Under the pieces are notes generated by a model. The model was not told the DNA's origin and made no database searches. It saw only the letters and a program-made list of their open reading frames with translations. Below are positions 56,201 through 63,382 of a DNA stretch of 64,000 nt, one piece after another. Each line of letters starts with the position of its first letter. Position 1 is the first letter of the stretch. The position numbers and the translations under genes are program-made. The DNA is from Alphaproteobacteria bacterium (GTDB lineage Bacteria; Pseudomonadota; Alphaproteobacteria; Geminicoccales; Geminicoccaceae): the NCBI GenBank assembly GCA_026990035.1, contig JALSIM010000026.1, forward strand, positions 97,938-161,937, in the 5' to 3' direction.

Positions 56201-56406
56201 TGCTGCCGCTGGTCCTGTTTCCCGGTGCCGGTTCCGAACTCTATCGCGGGCTCGGCTCGGTGGTGGTGGGCGGCCTCGCCCTGTCGGCCCTGCTGACCCT
56301 GTTCCTCGTGCCGCCGCTGCTTTCGATCCTCCTGGTGACCGAAGAGCGCTGGCAGCTCCGCCGGAGGCGGCGGCTGGGCGCGGGCGAGACCGCGCCGGCC
56401 GAATAA
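53221..56406 (+). CDS. RND efflux transporter (HAE1-like)
   Basis: This 1061-residue inner membrane pump has 12 membrane helices in two repeats with large periplasmic loops. Helix 4 has AGIAFAVGMVVDAAIVVLENIYR, so only the first of the two AcrB-type proton-relay aspartates is kept, the second being Ala. Helix 10 has ILIGIVVNNAILLVDRAL, with Asn where AcrB has the key Lys. Both changes are common in a distinct RND subgroup. Drug or solvent-like export by proton antiport is the family role. The ATG is overlapped by the adaptor stop (ATGA). Confidence 0.92.
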   Translation: MKLVRLALERPVAVLAAVALIVLMGWVALRTIPIQLAPDVRRPVITVRTAWPGAAPEEVEREIVTRQEEALKGLEGVEKMTATAYDGRAEVSLEFRLGTDMNRALLLVSNRLDQVGGYPEEADEPRLSTAGNEDNAIAWFIVTRVEGNDRPIHEYGDFLENTVKARLERVRGVARVNLFGGGERELQVIVAPERLALYRLTAGDVVRALRAANIALTAGAVEEGKRRYVVRVEGDLDTPEEVAAVLVRSLVDPETGRLARIRIGDIATVRYDYRRPVARIRFLGEPALALNATRETGANVIDTMAEIRAAVAELQAGPLPAAGLELRQVYDETVYIDSAIDLVVQNIYVGGTLAALVLYLFLRSFAATAVIVLSIPVSVVATFVVMAFTGRSLNVISLAGIAFAVGMVVDAAIVVLENIYRLRQRGRPPLQAALEGARQVWGAILVSALTTVLVFVPILVMPLEVGQLFRDIAVAISVSVLLSLAVAMTVIPALSRQLLSGDGGGAGPRLPLLDPLARGFARLLLAFLCQVVANRALALLLVTSITLLAGGFAWRYLPKLEYLPEGNRNLVFGMILPPPGYNLDTMTGIAERIEAASRPLWASAGATADPDGPPLIENFFFVAVRGSAFLGASAVEPTRAGELVPVLSRPIFGEPGTYGFLTQPSIFGRGIGGGRSIDLDISGPDIEQLLEVALRAAGRIARVLPREAGNQLRPKPGLELGAPEVRLLPDRVRLADVGLSAREFAIALDAFNDGVRVEELASGAERFDLVLRGPRTTAERTQDIAATPIVTPGGVVLRAGDLAEVLVTAGPTQIRHIERRRTVTLEVRPAPTLPLEAALDLLRREVVAPLEAEGLPPGVTLDLAGTADKLSQTFDALAFDLLLATIIVYLVMAVLFESFLYPLVVMIAVPLAAAGGVGGLWLLNRFTFQPLDMLTLLGFVILIGIVVNNAILLVDRALAYRREEERRARAAIMAAVEDRLRPIFMTTATSVFGMLPLVLFPGAGSELYRGLGSVVVGGLALSALLTLFLVPPLLSILLVTEERWQLRRRRRLGAGETAPAE

Positions 56407-56415
56407 CGCCGGCGG

Positions 56416-57348
56416 TCACGGGCTGTCGAGGATACCGCTCCGCCGGGCGAGTTCGAACAGGCCGCGAGCGGCCAGATCCGGCGGCAGGACGCGGCAGGGG
56501 CGGCCGACCCCGGCGCAGGCCGCACGGTAGCGTTCCACGAGCCCGGGCTCGCCGATCAGCCCCGGGACCTCCCTCGTACCGAACAGGAGCGCGGCCTCGC
56601 GCAATTCGCTGCCGAGGAGAAGACCCGAAAGATACGACGCCAGCCCGGGCGGCGGCACCTCCCCGAGCAGGCCGAGGCTGCGGACACCGAACAGGCGGTG
56701 GAGGAGACCGCCCGAGGCCGGATCGTCGGCCATCCCCCGGGCGACGCCCCGGGCGAAGGCCTCACCGTCCTCCTCCCCCTCCCGCATCAGGCGGCCGAGA
56801 ATGCTGTGACGGCGCAGGAGCTCGTAGAGCTCGCCGGTCATCATGGTGGCGAAATCGACGATCCGACCTTCGGCGCAGCGCACCCATTTGGAATGGGTGC
56901 CGGGCAGGACCAGAAGTCGGGCCGAAACGCCCTCGGCGAGGGCCCCCGCGATCTGCGTCTCTTCGCCCCGCATGACGTCCGGCACGCCGTCGGTCCCCCG
57001 GGTCGAAAGGCCGCAGACGAAGAGGATGCGGTGGCCGGAGCGCAGCCGCCGCTCGACGAGCGCGGCGGCGAGCGCCTCGACGGTGACCGGACAGGGCAGA
57101 TAGGGGGTCTCGACCCAGCCCTGACGGCTCGTGATCATGCCCGAGGCGAGAAGCGGCACCGCGGGCCCGGCCCGCAGCCAGTCGCCGAGGAAAGCCGAAA
57201 GCGCGTCCTCGAAGGCGCCGCCGGCGATTCCGAGGATGCCGAGATCCGCCCGGCGCCGCTCCAGGACGCCGCCCGTGGCCGCGAGCCGGTAGGCCCGCAG
57301 CGAACTCGTGCCCCAATCGAGGCCGATCAGCGCCGTCGTCTCGCCCAT
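56416..57348 (-). CDS. dgoK: 2-dehydro-3-deoxygalactonokinase
   Basis: DgoK phosphorylates 2-keto-3-deoxygalactonate at O-6 for the De Ley-Doudoroff pathway. The 310-residue protein has the actin-like opening LIGLDWGTSSLRAYRL, SGMITSRQGWVETPYLPCP, and VLPGTHSKWV, all of which mark the family. No aldolase (DgoA) or galactonate dehydratase is adjacent, so it stands alone. It is convergent with the RND gene and divergent from the acyl-CoA dehydrogenase gene with 71 bases between starts. It may share a sugar-acid role with udh at 26 kb. Confidence 0.9.
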   Translation of the reverse strand: MGETTALIGLDWGTSSLRAYRLAATGGVLERRRADLGILGIAGGAFEDALSAFLGDWLRAGPAVPLLASGMITSRQGWVETPYLPCPVTVEALAAALVERRLRSGHRILFVCGLSTRGTDGVPDVMRGEETQIAGALAEGVSARLLVLPGTHSKWVRCAEGRIVDFATMMTGELYELLRRHSILGRLMREGEEDGEAFARGVARGMADDPASGGLLHRLFGVRSLGLLGEVPPPGLASYLSGLLLGSELREAALLFGTREVPGLIGEPGLVERYRAACAGVGRPCRVLPPDLAARGLFELARRSGILDSP

Positions 57349-57419
57349 CTTCCAGCGCCTCCCTCCACAAGCCCGCCCCCCGGGCCTAGCATGGATCCGC
57401 CACAGGGGGGAGAAGCGCC

Positions 57420-58619
57420 ATGGATTTCACGCTGCCCGAGGAACTCGAAGCGGTGCGCGACAGCGTTCGCCGCTTCGTGCACGAGGTCTGGGAACCGGTC
57501 GCCGCCGGCTACGAGGAAAGCGGCGCCTTTCCCCGCGCGGAGATCCGGCGGATGGGGGAAGCGGGCTTCTTCGGCGCCGCCTTCCCGGAAGAGCTGGGCG
57601 GCAGCGCCATGGGCTTCCTCGCCGTCTCGGTGATCGCCGAGGAGCTGTCCTGCGCCGCTCCGGAGCTCGGCTACTGCATGAATCTGCAGGCGATGACCTG
57701 CCCCTTCACCATCTTCAACTGGGGCGAGGATCGCCAGATCCGGGCGTTCGTCCCCGATCTGATCGCCGGGCGGCGGATCGGCATGTTCGCCCTCACCGAG
57801 CCGGGAGGCGGCTCCGATCCCCGCACCAGCATCCGGACCACGGCGCGGCGCGCGGGCGACCTCTACCGTCTGGACGGCGCCAAGATGTTCATCACCTTCG
57901 CCCATGCCGCCGATGTCGGCGTCCTGCTCGCCCGGGTGCCGGACGCGCCGGGCCACGGGATCACCGCCTTCATCGTCGAACCGCGGCGCCATCCCGGCTT
58001 CCGCGCCGACGGCATCCGGATGAGCGGGCTTTCCTGGGCGCTGCGGGCGAATGCGGTGTTCCTCGAGGATTTCCCGGTGCCGGTCGAGCACCGGCTGGGC
58101 GAGGAAGGCGAGGGGCTGAAGATCGCCCTCAACGCACTCGAATACGGGCGTCTCACCGTCTCCGCCCGTCTCGTCGGGCTGGCCCGGGCCTGCACGGAAC
58201 GGGCCGTCGCCTACGCCAGGGAACGGGAGGTGGGCGGGCGGGCGATCGGCCGTCACCAGATGGTCCAGGAGCGGATCGCGGATGCGGTGGTGGCCGCCGA
58301 TGCGGCGCGGCTGATGGCCTATAGGGTCGGCTGGGCGATGGATCGCGGCCTGCCGGCCAACCGGATCGCCGCCCGGGCCAAGTACTTCGCCACCACGGCG
58401 GCGAAGACGGCGGCCGCGGCCCTGTTCGAGGTGCACGGCGGTTATGCGCTGGCCGACGAGTATCCGGTCCGCAAGCTGCGGGCCTATGTCGACATGCTGA
58501 CGGTGGGCGAGGGTACCGAGAACGTGCAGCGCATCCTGATCGCCGAGGACGCGCTCGGCTTCCGCGACGCCGACCGGCATCCCTCGCGCAACCGGCTGCG
58601 TCGCCCCGCGGGGGACTGA
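57420..58619 (+). CDS. Acyl-CoA dehydrogenase
   Basis: This 399-residue FAD enzyme introduces a double bond next to a CoA thioester. The N-terminal helical domain is followed by FALTEPGGGSDP (FAD and substrate contacts) and the C-terminal helical domain has YVDMLTVGEGTENVQR, where the Glu of VGEGTEN is the catalytic base. Fatty acid, glutaryl or branched-chain acyl-CoA are possible substrates. GGGGAGAAG precedes the ATG. No ETF or thiolase genes are near; the liv operon upstream could feed branched-chain acyl-CoA. Confidence 0.92.
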   Translation: MDFTLPEELEAVRDSVRRFVHEVWEPVAAGYEESGAFPRAEIRRMGEAGFFGAAFPEELGGSAMGFLAVSVIAEELSCAAPELGYCMNLQAMTCPFTIFNWGEDRQIRAFVPDLIAGRRIGMFALTEPGGGSDPRTSIRTTARRAGDLYRLDGAKMFITFAHAADVGVLLARVPDAPGHGITAFIVEPRRHPGFRADGIRMSGLSWALRANAVFLEDFPVPVEHRLGEEGEGLKIALNALEYGRLTVSARLVGLARACTERAVAYAREREVGGRAIGRHQMVQERIADAVVAADAARLMAYRVGWAMDRGLPANRIAARAKYFATTAAKTAAAALFEVHGGYALADEYPVRKLRAYVDMLTVGEGTENVQRILIAEDALGFRDADRHPSRNRLRRPAGD

Positions 58620-58625
58620 ACGGCG

Positions 58626-58653
58626 GGCGGGGCGCCCCGGAGGCCGCCCCGCC
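58626..58653. terminator. Candidate bidirectional terminator hairpin
   Basis: A nine-base GC stem GGCGGGGCG/CGCCCCGCC with a ten-base loop lies in the 58-base gap between the stop of the acyl-CoA dehydrogenase and the stop of the convergent binding protein. No T tract is seen. It could end both transcripts. Confidence 0.45.
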
Positions 58654-58677
58654 GGTCTCGTCCGCGGAAAGCGGCGC

Positions 58678-60276
58678 TCACTCCACCAGATCGACCGTGT
58701 AGAAGCTGTGGCCGCCCAGCGGATCCATCACATAGCCCTTAACCTCCTTGCGCATCGGCATGAAGACGACGGAATGGGCGATGGTGATCCAGGGGGCCTC
58801 CTCCTTGAAGACGAGCTGCGCCTCCTCGTAGAGCCGGGTGCGTTCCGCCACATCGGTGGTCCGCTTGGCCCTGACCACGAGATCCTCGAACCGTTCGTCG
58901 CACCAGCGGGCCCGGTTGGTGCCATCCCTCGCCGCCTCGCAGCCGAGCAGCACGTAGAGGAAATTGTCGGGATCGCCGTTGTCGCCGGTCCAGCCGAGGA
59001 GCAGCGTGCCGTGCTCGCCCTGCTTGGAGCGTTTGAGATACTCACCCCATTCGAAGGAGACGATCTCCGCCTCCACCCCGATCGCCTTCCAGTCGGCCTG
59101 AATCAGCTCCGCCATCCGACGGGCGTTGGGATTGTAGGGCCGCTGCACCGGCATCGCCCAGATGTCGGTCTCGAAGCCGCCGGCATAGCCGGCATCCGCC
59201 AGGAGCCGCTTGGCCGCCTCCGGATCGTAGGGATAGTCGCGCACCGCGTCGTTGTAGGACCACATGGTGGGCGGGATCGGGTTCTTGGCGATCCTGGCCG
59301 CCCCCTGGAACACGGCGTCGATGATGGCCTGCTTGTTGACCGCCATGTTGAGGGCCTGCCGCACGCGACGGTCGGTGAAGGCCTCCTTCTCGGTGTTGAA
59401 GGCGAGATAGCCGACGTTGAGCCCTTCCTGCTCGAGCACGACGATGTCGGGATCGGCCTTCATCGCCTCGATGTCGGCGGGATTGGGATAGGCCATGATC
59501 TGGCATTCGCCGGCCTTGAGCTTCTGGTAGCGCACCGAGGCATCGGGGGTGATGGCGAACACCAGATTGTCGATCTCGGCCTTGCCCCGCCAGTAGTCGG
59601 GATGGGCCTTGTAGCGGATGACCGCGTCCTTCTGGTAGTTGACGAGCTGGAAGGGACCGGTGCCCACGGGCTCCAGATCGACCTTCTCCGGCGTCCCCGC
59701 CTTCATCATCAGATCGGCGTACTCGGCCGAGAGGATGGAGGCGAAATCCATTCCCAGATTGGCGAGGAAGGGCGCCTCCGGCTGCTTGAGGACGAAGCGG
59801 ACCGTGTAGTCGTCGATCTTCTCGATCCTGTCGAGAAGACCGGGCAACCCCATGCTCTCGAAGTATTCGTAGGATCCTCCGCCGACGGAATAATACGGAT
59901 GACCCTTCTTCCACTGACGCTCGAACGAGAAGATCACGTCATCGGCGTTGAAATCCCGGCTCGGAGTGAAGTTCCCGGTGGTCTGCCACTTCACGCCCTT
60001 ACGCAACTGGAAGGTGTAGGTGAGGCCGTCCTCGGACACCTGCCAGCCGAGGGCCAGAGCCGGGACCAGCTCGGTCGTGCCCGGCGAGAATTCCACCAGC
60101 CTGTTGAAGATCGCCCGCGAGGAGGCGTCGAAGGTGGTACCGGAGGTGTAGAGGGCCGGATTGAAACCCTCCGGGCTGCCCTCGGAACAGTAGACGAGAG
60201 TCTTGGCACCGGCCGCCGGCGCAACGAAGGTCAGCGCCAGCGCCGCCAGCGAGACCATCCCCAACTGTGTTTTCAC
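58678..60276 (-). CDS. dppA: Peptide/solute-binding protein, family 5 (DppA-like)
   Basis: This 532-residue periplasmic protein has a signal peptide (MVSLAALALTFVAPAAGA) and the DppA opening KTLVYCSEGSPEGFNPALYTSGTTFDASS. LVEFSPGTTELVPALALGWQVSEDGLTYTFQLRKGVKW is the family-5 signature region. The GTG at 60276 has AGGGA seven bases upstream. No permease genes adjoin, but dppBCDF at 21.5-25.4 kb lack a binding protein, so this is a natural partner by inference. The DppA-type ligand is usually a dipeptide or haem-like compound. Confidence 0.92.
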   Translation of the reverse strand: MKTQLGMVSLAALALTFVAPAAGAKTLVYCSEGSPEGFNPALYTSGTTFDASSRAIFNRLVEFSPGTTELVPALALGWQVSEDGLTYTFQLRKGVKWQTTGNFTPSRDFNADDVIFSFERQWKKGHPYYSVGGGSYEYFESMGLPGLLDRIEKIDDYTVRFVLKQPEAPFLANLGMDFASILSAEYADLMMKAGTPEKVDLEPVGTGPFQLVNYQKDAVIRYKAHPDYWRGKAEIDNLVFAITPDASVRYQKLKAGECQIMAYPNPADIEAMKADPDIVVLEQEGLNVGYLAFNTEKEAFTDRRVRQALNMAVNKQAIIDAVFQGAARIAKNPIPPTMWSYNDAVRDYPYDPEAAKRLLADAGYAGGFETDIWAMPVQRPYNPNARRMAELIQADWKAIGVEAEIVSFEWGEYLKRSKQGEHGTLLLGWTGDNGDPDNFLYVLLGCEAARDGTNRARWCDERFEDLVVRAKRTTDVAERTRLYEEAQLVFKEEAPWITIAHSVVFMPMRKEVKGYVMDPLGGHSFYTVDLVE

Positions 60277-60434
60277 GGTGCACTCCCTGCGTTGGAACAA
60301 TATGGTTCGGACCCGCCGGCCCGCCACCCACACCTAACCCAGCCGGGAACGGCTTGAAAGAGCCTTCCGGACGGGCGGGAAGGGGCGAACCGGCGGCGAG
60401 CACCGAATCCGCCCATCCCCGCCGCCGCGGACGG

Positions 60435-60653
60435 TCAGGCCGGCGAGGCTTCCCCCGCCGCTTCCTCCTTCACTTCGTAACCGGCCTCGCGAACGGCCCG
60501 GGCGACGGGCTCACGCTCCGTGACGCCTTCGACCGTGACGATTCCCGCCTCCAGATCGACCACGACCTCGGCCTCGGGACAGACGGCGGCGATCGCCTCG
60601 CGCACCGCCTCGGCGCAGTGTCCGCAGCTCATCCCTTCGACACGCAGCTTCAT
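60435..60653 (-). CDS. Heavy-metal-associated (HMA) domain protein, copper chaperone-like
   Basis: This 72-residue single HMA domain starts MKLRVEGMSCGHC, with the metal-binding cysteines Cys10 and Cys13, and has the beta-alpha-beta-beta-alpha-beta pattern ending VARAVREAGYEV. It resembles CopZ/Atx1-type copper chaperones, with no ATPase or CueR gene nearby. The ATG at 60653 has GGAGAGG upstream; an earlier ATG adds eight residues. A promoter with a 19-base spacer, typical of MerR-family control, lies just upstream. Confidence 0.88.
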   Translation of the reverse strand: MKLRVEGMSCGHCAEAVREAIAAVCPEAEVVVDLEAGIVTVEGVTEREPVARAVREAGYEVKEEAAGEASPA

Positions 60654-60683
60654 CGCACCTCTCCATCCTTTGTTCACCGTTCC

Positions 60684-60714
60684 AGCCTAAGGGTTACAGC
60701 GAGGGGAGAGTCAA
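60684..60714 (-). promoter_or_regulatory. Candidate MerR-type promoter of the HMA gene
   Basis: On the minus strand TTGACT (60714-60709) and TAGGCT (60689-60684) are separated by 19 bases, the long spacer seen in promoters controlled by MerR-family activators such as CueR. The -35 element is good and the -10 is fair. The dyad in the spacer is imperfect, and no MerR gene is in the window. Confidence 0.4.
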
Positions 60715-60744
60715 TCTACTATTGGTTGATAGTCGAGACTCGTG

Positions 60745-60759
60745 TTAAACCTTTGGTAA
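60745..60759. promoter_or_regulatory. Degenerate CtrA-like box
   Basis: The bases TTAAACCTTTGGTAA fit TTAA-N7-GTAA, one mismatch from the CtrA consensus. It is 52-67 bases upstream of the LapG-like protease gene. The fit is weaker than the two perfect boxes, but the site is in an AT-rich patch of a promoter region. Confidence 0.4.
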
Positions 60760-60811
60760 CGGCTGTCGCGCATCATGGGGTCCGGTTGCGCACACAACTC
60801 CGGAACGGCCC

Positions 60812-61480
60812 ATGCTGCGGTTCATCCTGCCACCCCTTCTTTCCGTCTTCGCCCTGCTGTCCCCCGGCCCCGCGGAGGCGACCGTGCCGCGTCTGCTCGG
60901 CACCGTGCCGCTGTCGGCTTCGAGCCGTCTCGAACTGCCGAAGTGGGAGCGGGTCCTCGAGCGCATCGCCGCCGAGCGTCCGATCTACGAACGCTGCGCG
61001 ACCCCCGGCGGCGATTGCCCCGACCCCCTGGTCCGCGAATGGCAGGAGCTGCTGAACGCGCTCCGCGACCAGCCCCGGGCCCGCCAGCTCGAGGCGGTCA
61101 ATCGTTTCGCCAACCGCAACCGCTACATCGTCGATCCCGCGAACTACGGTGTCAACGACTACTGGGCCTCGCCCCTCGAGTTCCTCGATCGCTCCGGCGA
61201 CTGCGAGGACTATGCGATCTTCAAGTACGTGAGCCTGCGGGCGCTCGGAGTACCGGACGAGGAGATGCGGATCGTCGTCCTGCGGGACGTCGAACGCGGC
61301 ATCGACCATGCGGTCCTCGCGGTCCATCTCGGCGAGGAGATCGTCCTGCTCGACAATGTCACCGACGCCATCCGTCCCGACGAGGCCCTGCCCCAGTACC
61401 GCCCCTATTATTCGGTGAACGCCACCACCCGCTGGGTGCACGTCCCGAGTGCGGCACCGCGACCGGCGGGCGGCCAATAG
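60812..61480 (+). CDS. Bacterial transglutaminase-like cysteine protease (LapG-like, BTLCP)
   Basis: This 222-residue secreted protein has a signal peptide (ILPPLLSVFALLSPGPAEA). The catalytic triad is Cys131 (SGDCEDYA), His166 (GIDHAVLAV) and Asp181 (VLLDNV), the order of LapG-type proteases, which cleave large adhesins under c-di-GMP control through LapD. No LapD or LapA gene is in the window. The alphaproteobacterial BTLCP group is broad, so adhesin cleavage is plausible but not certain. Confidence 0.9.
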   Translation: MLRFILPPLLSVFALLSPGPAEATVPRLLGTVPLSASSRLELPKWERVLERIAAERPIYERCATPGGDCPDPLVREWQELLNALRDQPRARQLEAVNRFANRNRYIVDPANYGVNDYWASPLEFLDRSGDCEDYAIFKYVSLRALGVPDEEMRIVVLRDVERGIDHAVLAVHLGEEIVLLDNVTDAIRPDEALPQYRPYYSVNATTRWVHVPSAAPRPAGGQ

Positions 61481-61582
61481 GGCGACGGGCCGCCGCCGGG
61501 ACCCGGTGGAGCGCGACCGGGACCCTGGAAGCGGCTCCCCGGGACACCACCCGCCGCCGGAAAAAGGGATGAAACGCGGAGA

Positions 61583-62254
61583 ATGAACGCGGATCCCGCG
61601 ACCGTGGCCGAGGCCGGCGAGACACGCCCCTGGTACGCGGCCCACGAGCTTTACACCTGCCTCAACGCCGTGCGTGGCGCCAGCGAGCTGATGCTGGCGG
61701 GCGCCACCGGCCCCCTCGGCGCCGAGGCGCTCGGGGCGGTCACCACCATTCTCGAGGCCGCCCGCGACCTCGAGCGGCATCTCCGCCGCTGCCAGGCGAT
61801 CGACCGGTTGCGGGCGCGCCCGCGGCCGGTACTGCGACCCGTGTCCCTGGCCACCCTGCTGACACGGTTCGAGGTCGAAGGCCCCCGATCCGTCCGGGTG
61901 AGGGTGGCCGCCGAGGAGATCCGCGCCGCCCTGGATCTCCTCTGTCCGCCGGATGGCGCCCCGGGGTGGCGGATCCGGCTGTCGGCGCGGCCGCGCACCG
62001 TCACCGTCCTGGTGTCGTGCCCCGGCCGGACCGAAGGGGAGGCGGGCGGAGGGATCCTGTACACGCTCGCGGCCCTCCATCTGCGCCGCGGCGGCGGCCG
62101 GCTGCTGCCGGCGTCGGAGTCCGACATCCGCTTCCTGCTGCGCCGGGCGCCCGAGGGGCCGGTCGAAACCGGAGGAGACCGGGGCGAGGGATCCTCCTCT
62201 CCGGCGAACGAAGCGGGAAGACCGTCACGGTCCTCGACGGTCGGCGGGAAATGA
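61583..62254 (+). CDS. Histidine-kinase-like protein with a DHp-like half and a degenerate ATP-binding half
   Basis: This 223-residue soluble protein has HELYTCLNAVRGASELML starting at His21, which matches the HisKA H-box (HELRTPLNAV in typical kinases) with Tyr for Arg and Cys for Pro, then GPLGAEALGAVTTILEAARDLERHL as the second dimerisation helix. The later half has a strand-helix pattern like HATPase, but no N-box, no DxGxG and no other ATP-site motif are visible. It may act as a phosphotransfer or scaffold protein, in idea like ChpT. The C-terminal tail is Ser/Gly-rich. Confidence 0.6.
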   Translation: MNADPATVAEAGETRPWYAAHELYTCLNAVRGASELMLAGATGPLGAEALGAVTTILEAARDLERHLRRCQAIDRLRARPRPVLRPVSLATLLTRFEVEGPRSVRVRVAAEEIRAALDLLCPPDGAPGWRIRLSARPRTVTVLVSCPGRTEGEAGGGILYTLAALHLRRGGGRLLPASESDIRFLLRRAPEGPVETGGDRGEGSSSPANEAGRPSRSSTVGGK

Positions 62255-62541
62255 CGGTCGCGCGTTTTTGGCTTGAAAAGGAGTCGCCAATCGTTACTTG
62301 TAAGAGCAAGGACAAGGACACACCATTCGGTATTCACGCGCCGGATGGGCGGACCTAGCGTGTTGATCGGGTCTCGGGAGGACCATGGGGTTCTGTCGGG
62401 ATTCCGCGAGTCCCGAAGGGGAATCTGTCGCCTTCCGGCCGACGGGGCGAACCGCGGGCGGACAGCATTGGCAGCGTCGGCACGCGAAGCGCACATCGCA
62501 ACACCCGATTCCCGTCGAGTCCGCCAGCAGCGAGCGGAGGA
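62255..62541 (+). other. Longest intergenic stretch; leader with competing hairpins
   Basis: This 287-base region has an AT-richer patch near 62262-62300 that may hold a promoter. Further down, GATTCC at 62400-62405 can pair with GGAATC at 62420-62425, with GTCGG/CCGAC outside (62395-62399 and 62439-62443). The same GGGAATC (62419-62425) can instead pair with GATTCCC at 62507-62513. I see no coding frame with a ribosome site and no recognised riboswitch. Confidence 0.35.
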
Positions 62542-63174
62542 ATGAAACCGAAACCGATGTTTCCGTACCGTCGTCCCAAGAAGCGGCCGAAGGGAGGCTC
62601 CCGACGTCAACGCGACGGCAACGGCCGCCGCGTGCCGCAGAGCGCCGCCGAACTGCTGCCGCTCCTGCAGCCCGCGACCAAATCCCTGGCCCAGATGCTG
62701 GCCGGCAACGTCAAGGCTTCCGGCCAGGCGGTGCACGCCCGCAACGTCCTCGCCCAGGCCGAGAGGCTGGTGGCCGAGCGTGCCGTCGACCGTCTTCCCC
62801 CGGCGGCCCGCGAGGAGTTCTTCGAACAGCTCGCCCGCCTCAAGCTGACCGTCGCCGACGCCGAGGCCATGCTCGAGGAGCAGGAACCGACCGCGGCCGT
62901 GCCGGCCGCTCCGGTGGCGGAGCGGAGCGAGGTCTCCGCCGAACGGCTGCGCGAGGTGGCGCTTTCTCTCGCCGTCACCACCAGCAGTGCCGCCGTCGAA
63001 CAGGCCCGGATGCCGGCCCCACCGGCATCGCAGGAGGAACCGTCCTCCGCCGCCGAGGAGGAAACCCGCGCCACCCCGGCATCGGCTCCGGCGCCGCGTC
63101 TCGGCGTCAAGTCGCGCGAAAGGCTGCGCCTCAAGAGCGTGGTCGCCAAGCCCGGGGAAGGCGGCGAGGGCTGA
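62542..63174 (+). CDS. Hypothetical protein with basic N-terminus
   Basis: I do not recognise this 210-residue protein. The first 30 residues are strongly basic (FPYRRPKKRPKGGSRRQRDG), suggesting nucleic acid contact. Residues about 33-115 form a charged helical domain (SLAQMLAGNVKASGQAVHARNVLAQAERLVAER). An Ala/Pro/Glu-rich linker follows, and the end is again basic (SRERLRLKSVVAKPG). The ATG follows GCGGAGGA. It might bind RNA or DNA; this is inference only. Composition suggests a partly disordered protein. Confidence 0.65.
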   Translation: MKPKPMFPYRRPKKRPKGGSRRQRDGNGRRVPQSAAELLPLLQPATKSLAQMLAGNVKASGQAVHARNVLAQAERLVAERAVDRLPPAAREEFFEQLARLKLTVADAEAMLEEQEPTAAVPAAPVAERSEVSAERLREVALSLAVTTSSAAVEQARMPAPPASQEEPSSAAEEETRATPASAPAPRLGVKSRERLRLKSVVAKPGEGGEG

Positions 63175-63251
63175 ACGCCACCGGCCGAAGATCGCCTCGC
63201 GGGCAGCGGACGGACGCCGTCACCGGAAAGGGATCGGGATCTTCGCGGAAC

Positions 63252-63325
63252 TGGCTGGGGGACCTGGATTCGAACCAGGACTGCTCGGTCCAGAGCCGAG
63301 AGTTCTACCGTTAAACTATCCCCCA
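63252..63325 (-). tRNA. tRNA-Gln (anticodon CTG)
   Basis: Reading the minus strand, the 74-base gene starts TGGGGGATAG and has a full cloverleaf. The acceptor stem TGGGGGA pairs with TCCCCCA, the anticodon stem-loop is CTCGG-CTCTGGA-CCGAG with anticodon CTG, and the T arm is CCTGG-TTCGAAT-CCAGG. The discriminator is G and the 3' CCA is encoded. The 5' U with a weak first pair is typical of bacterial tRNA-Gln. Confidence 0.95.
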
Positions 63326-63357
63326 CGCAGGAACCAGCGGAGGAATAGGTAGCGCCC

Positions 63358-63379
63358 CGGGCCTTGTCAAGGCGGCCCG
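63358..63379 (-). terminator. Candidate terminator hairpin after dnaE
   Basis: CGGGCC at 63358-63363 and GGCCCG at 63374-63379 enclose TTGTCAAGGC, and the inner GCCTTG-T-CAAGGC is itself a perfect palindrome. The structure starts three bases after the dnaE stop and precedes tRNA-Gln. No T tract follows. Confidence 0.45.
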
Positions 63380-63382
63380 CGG

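Noticed and set aside
60812..61480. A full Lap adhesin system
   Set aside because: Only the LapG-like protease is present. No LapD-type GGDEF/EAL protein or large adhesin is in the window.
61583..62254. Identification of the kinase-like protein as ChpT
   Set aside because: The H-box is of HisKA type (HELxTxLNAV), not the ChpT pattern, so only a loose functional analogy is offered.
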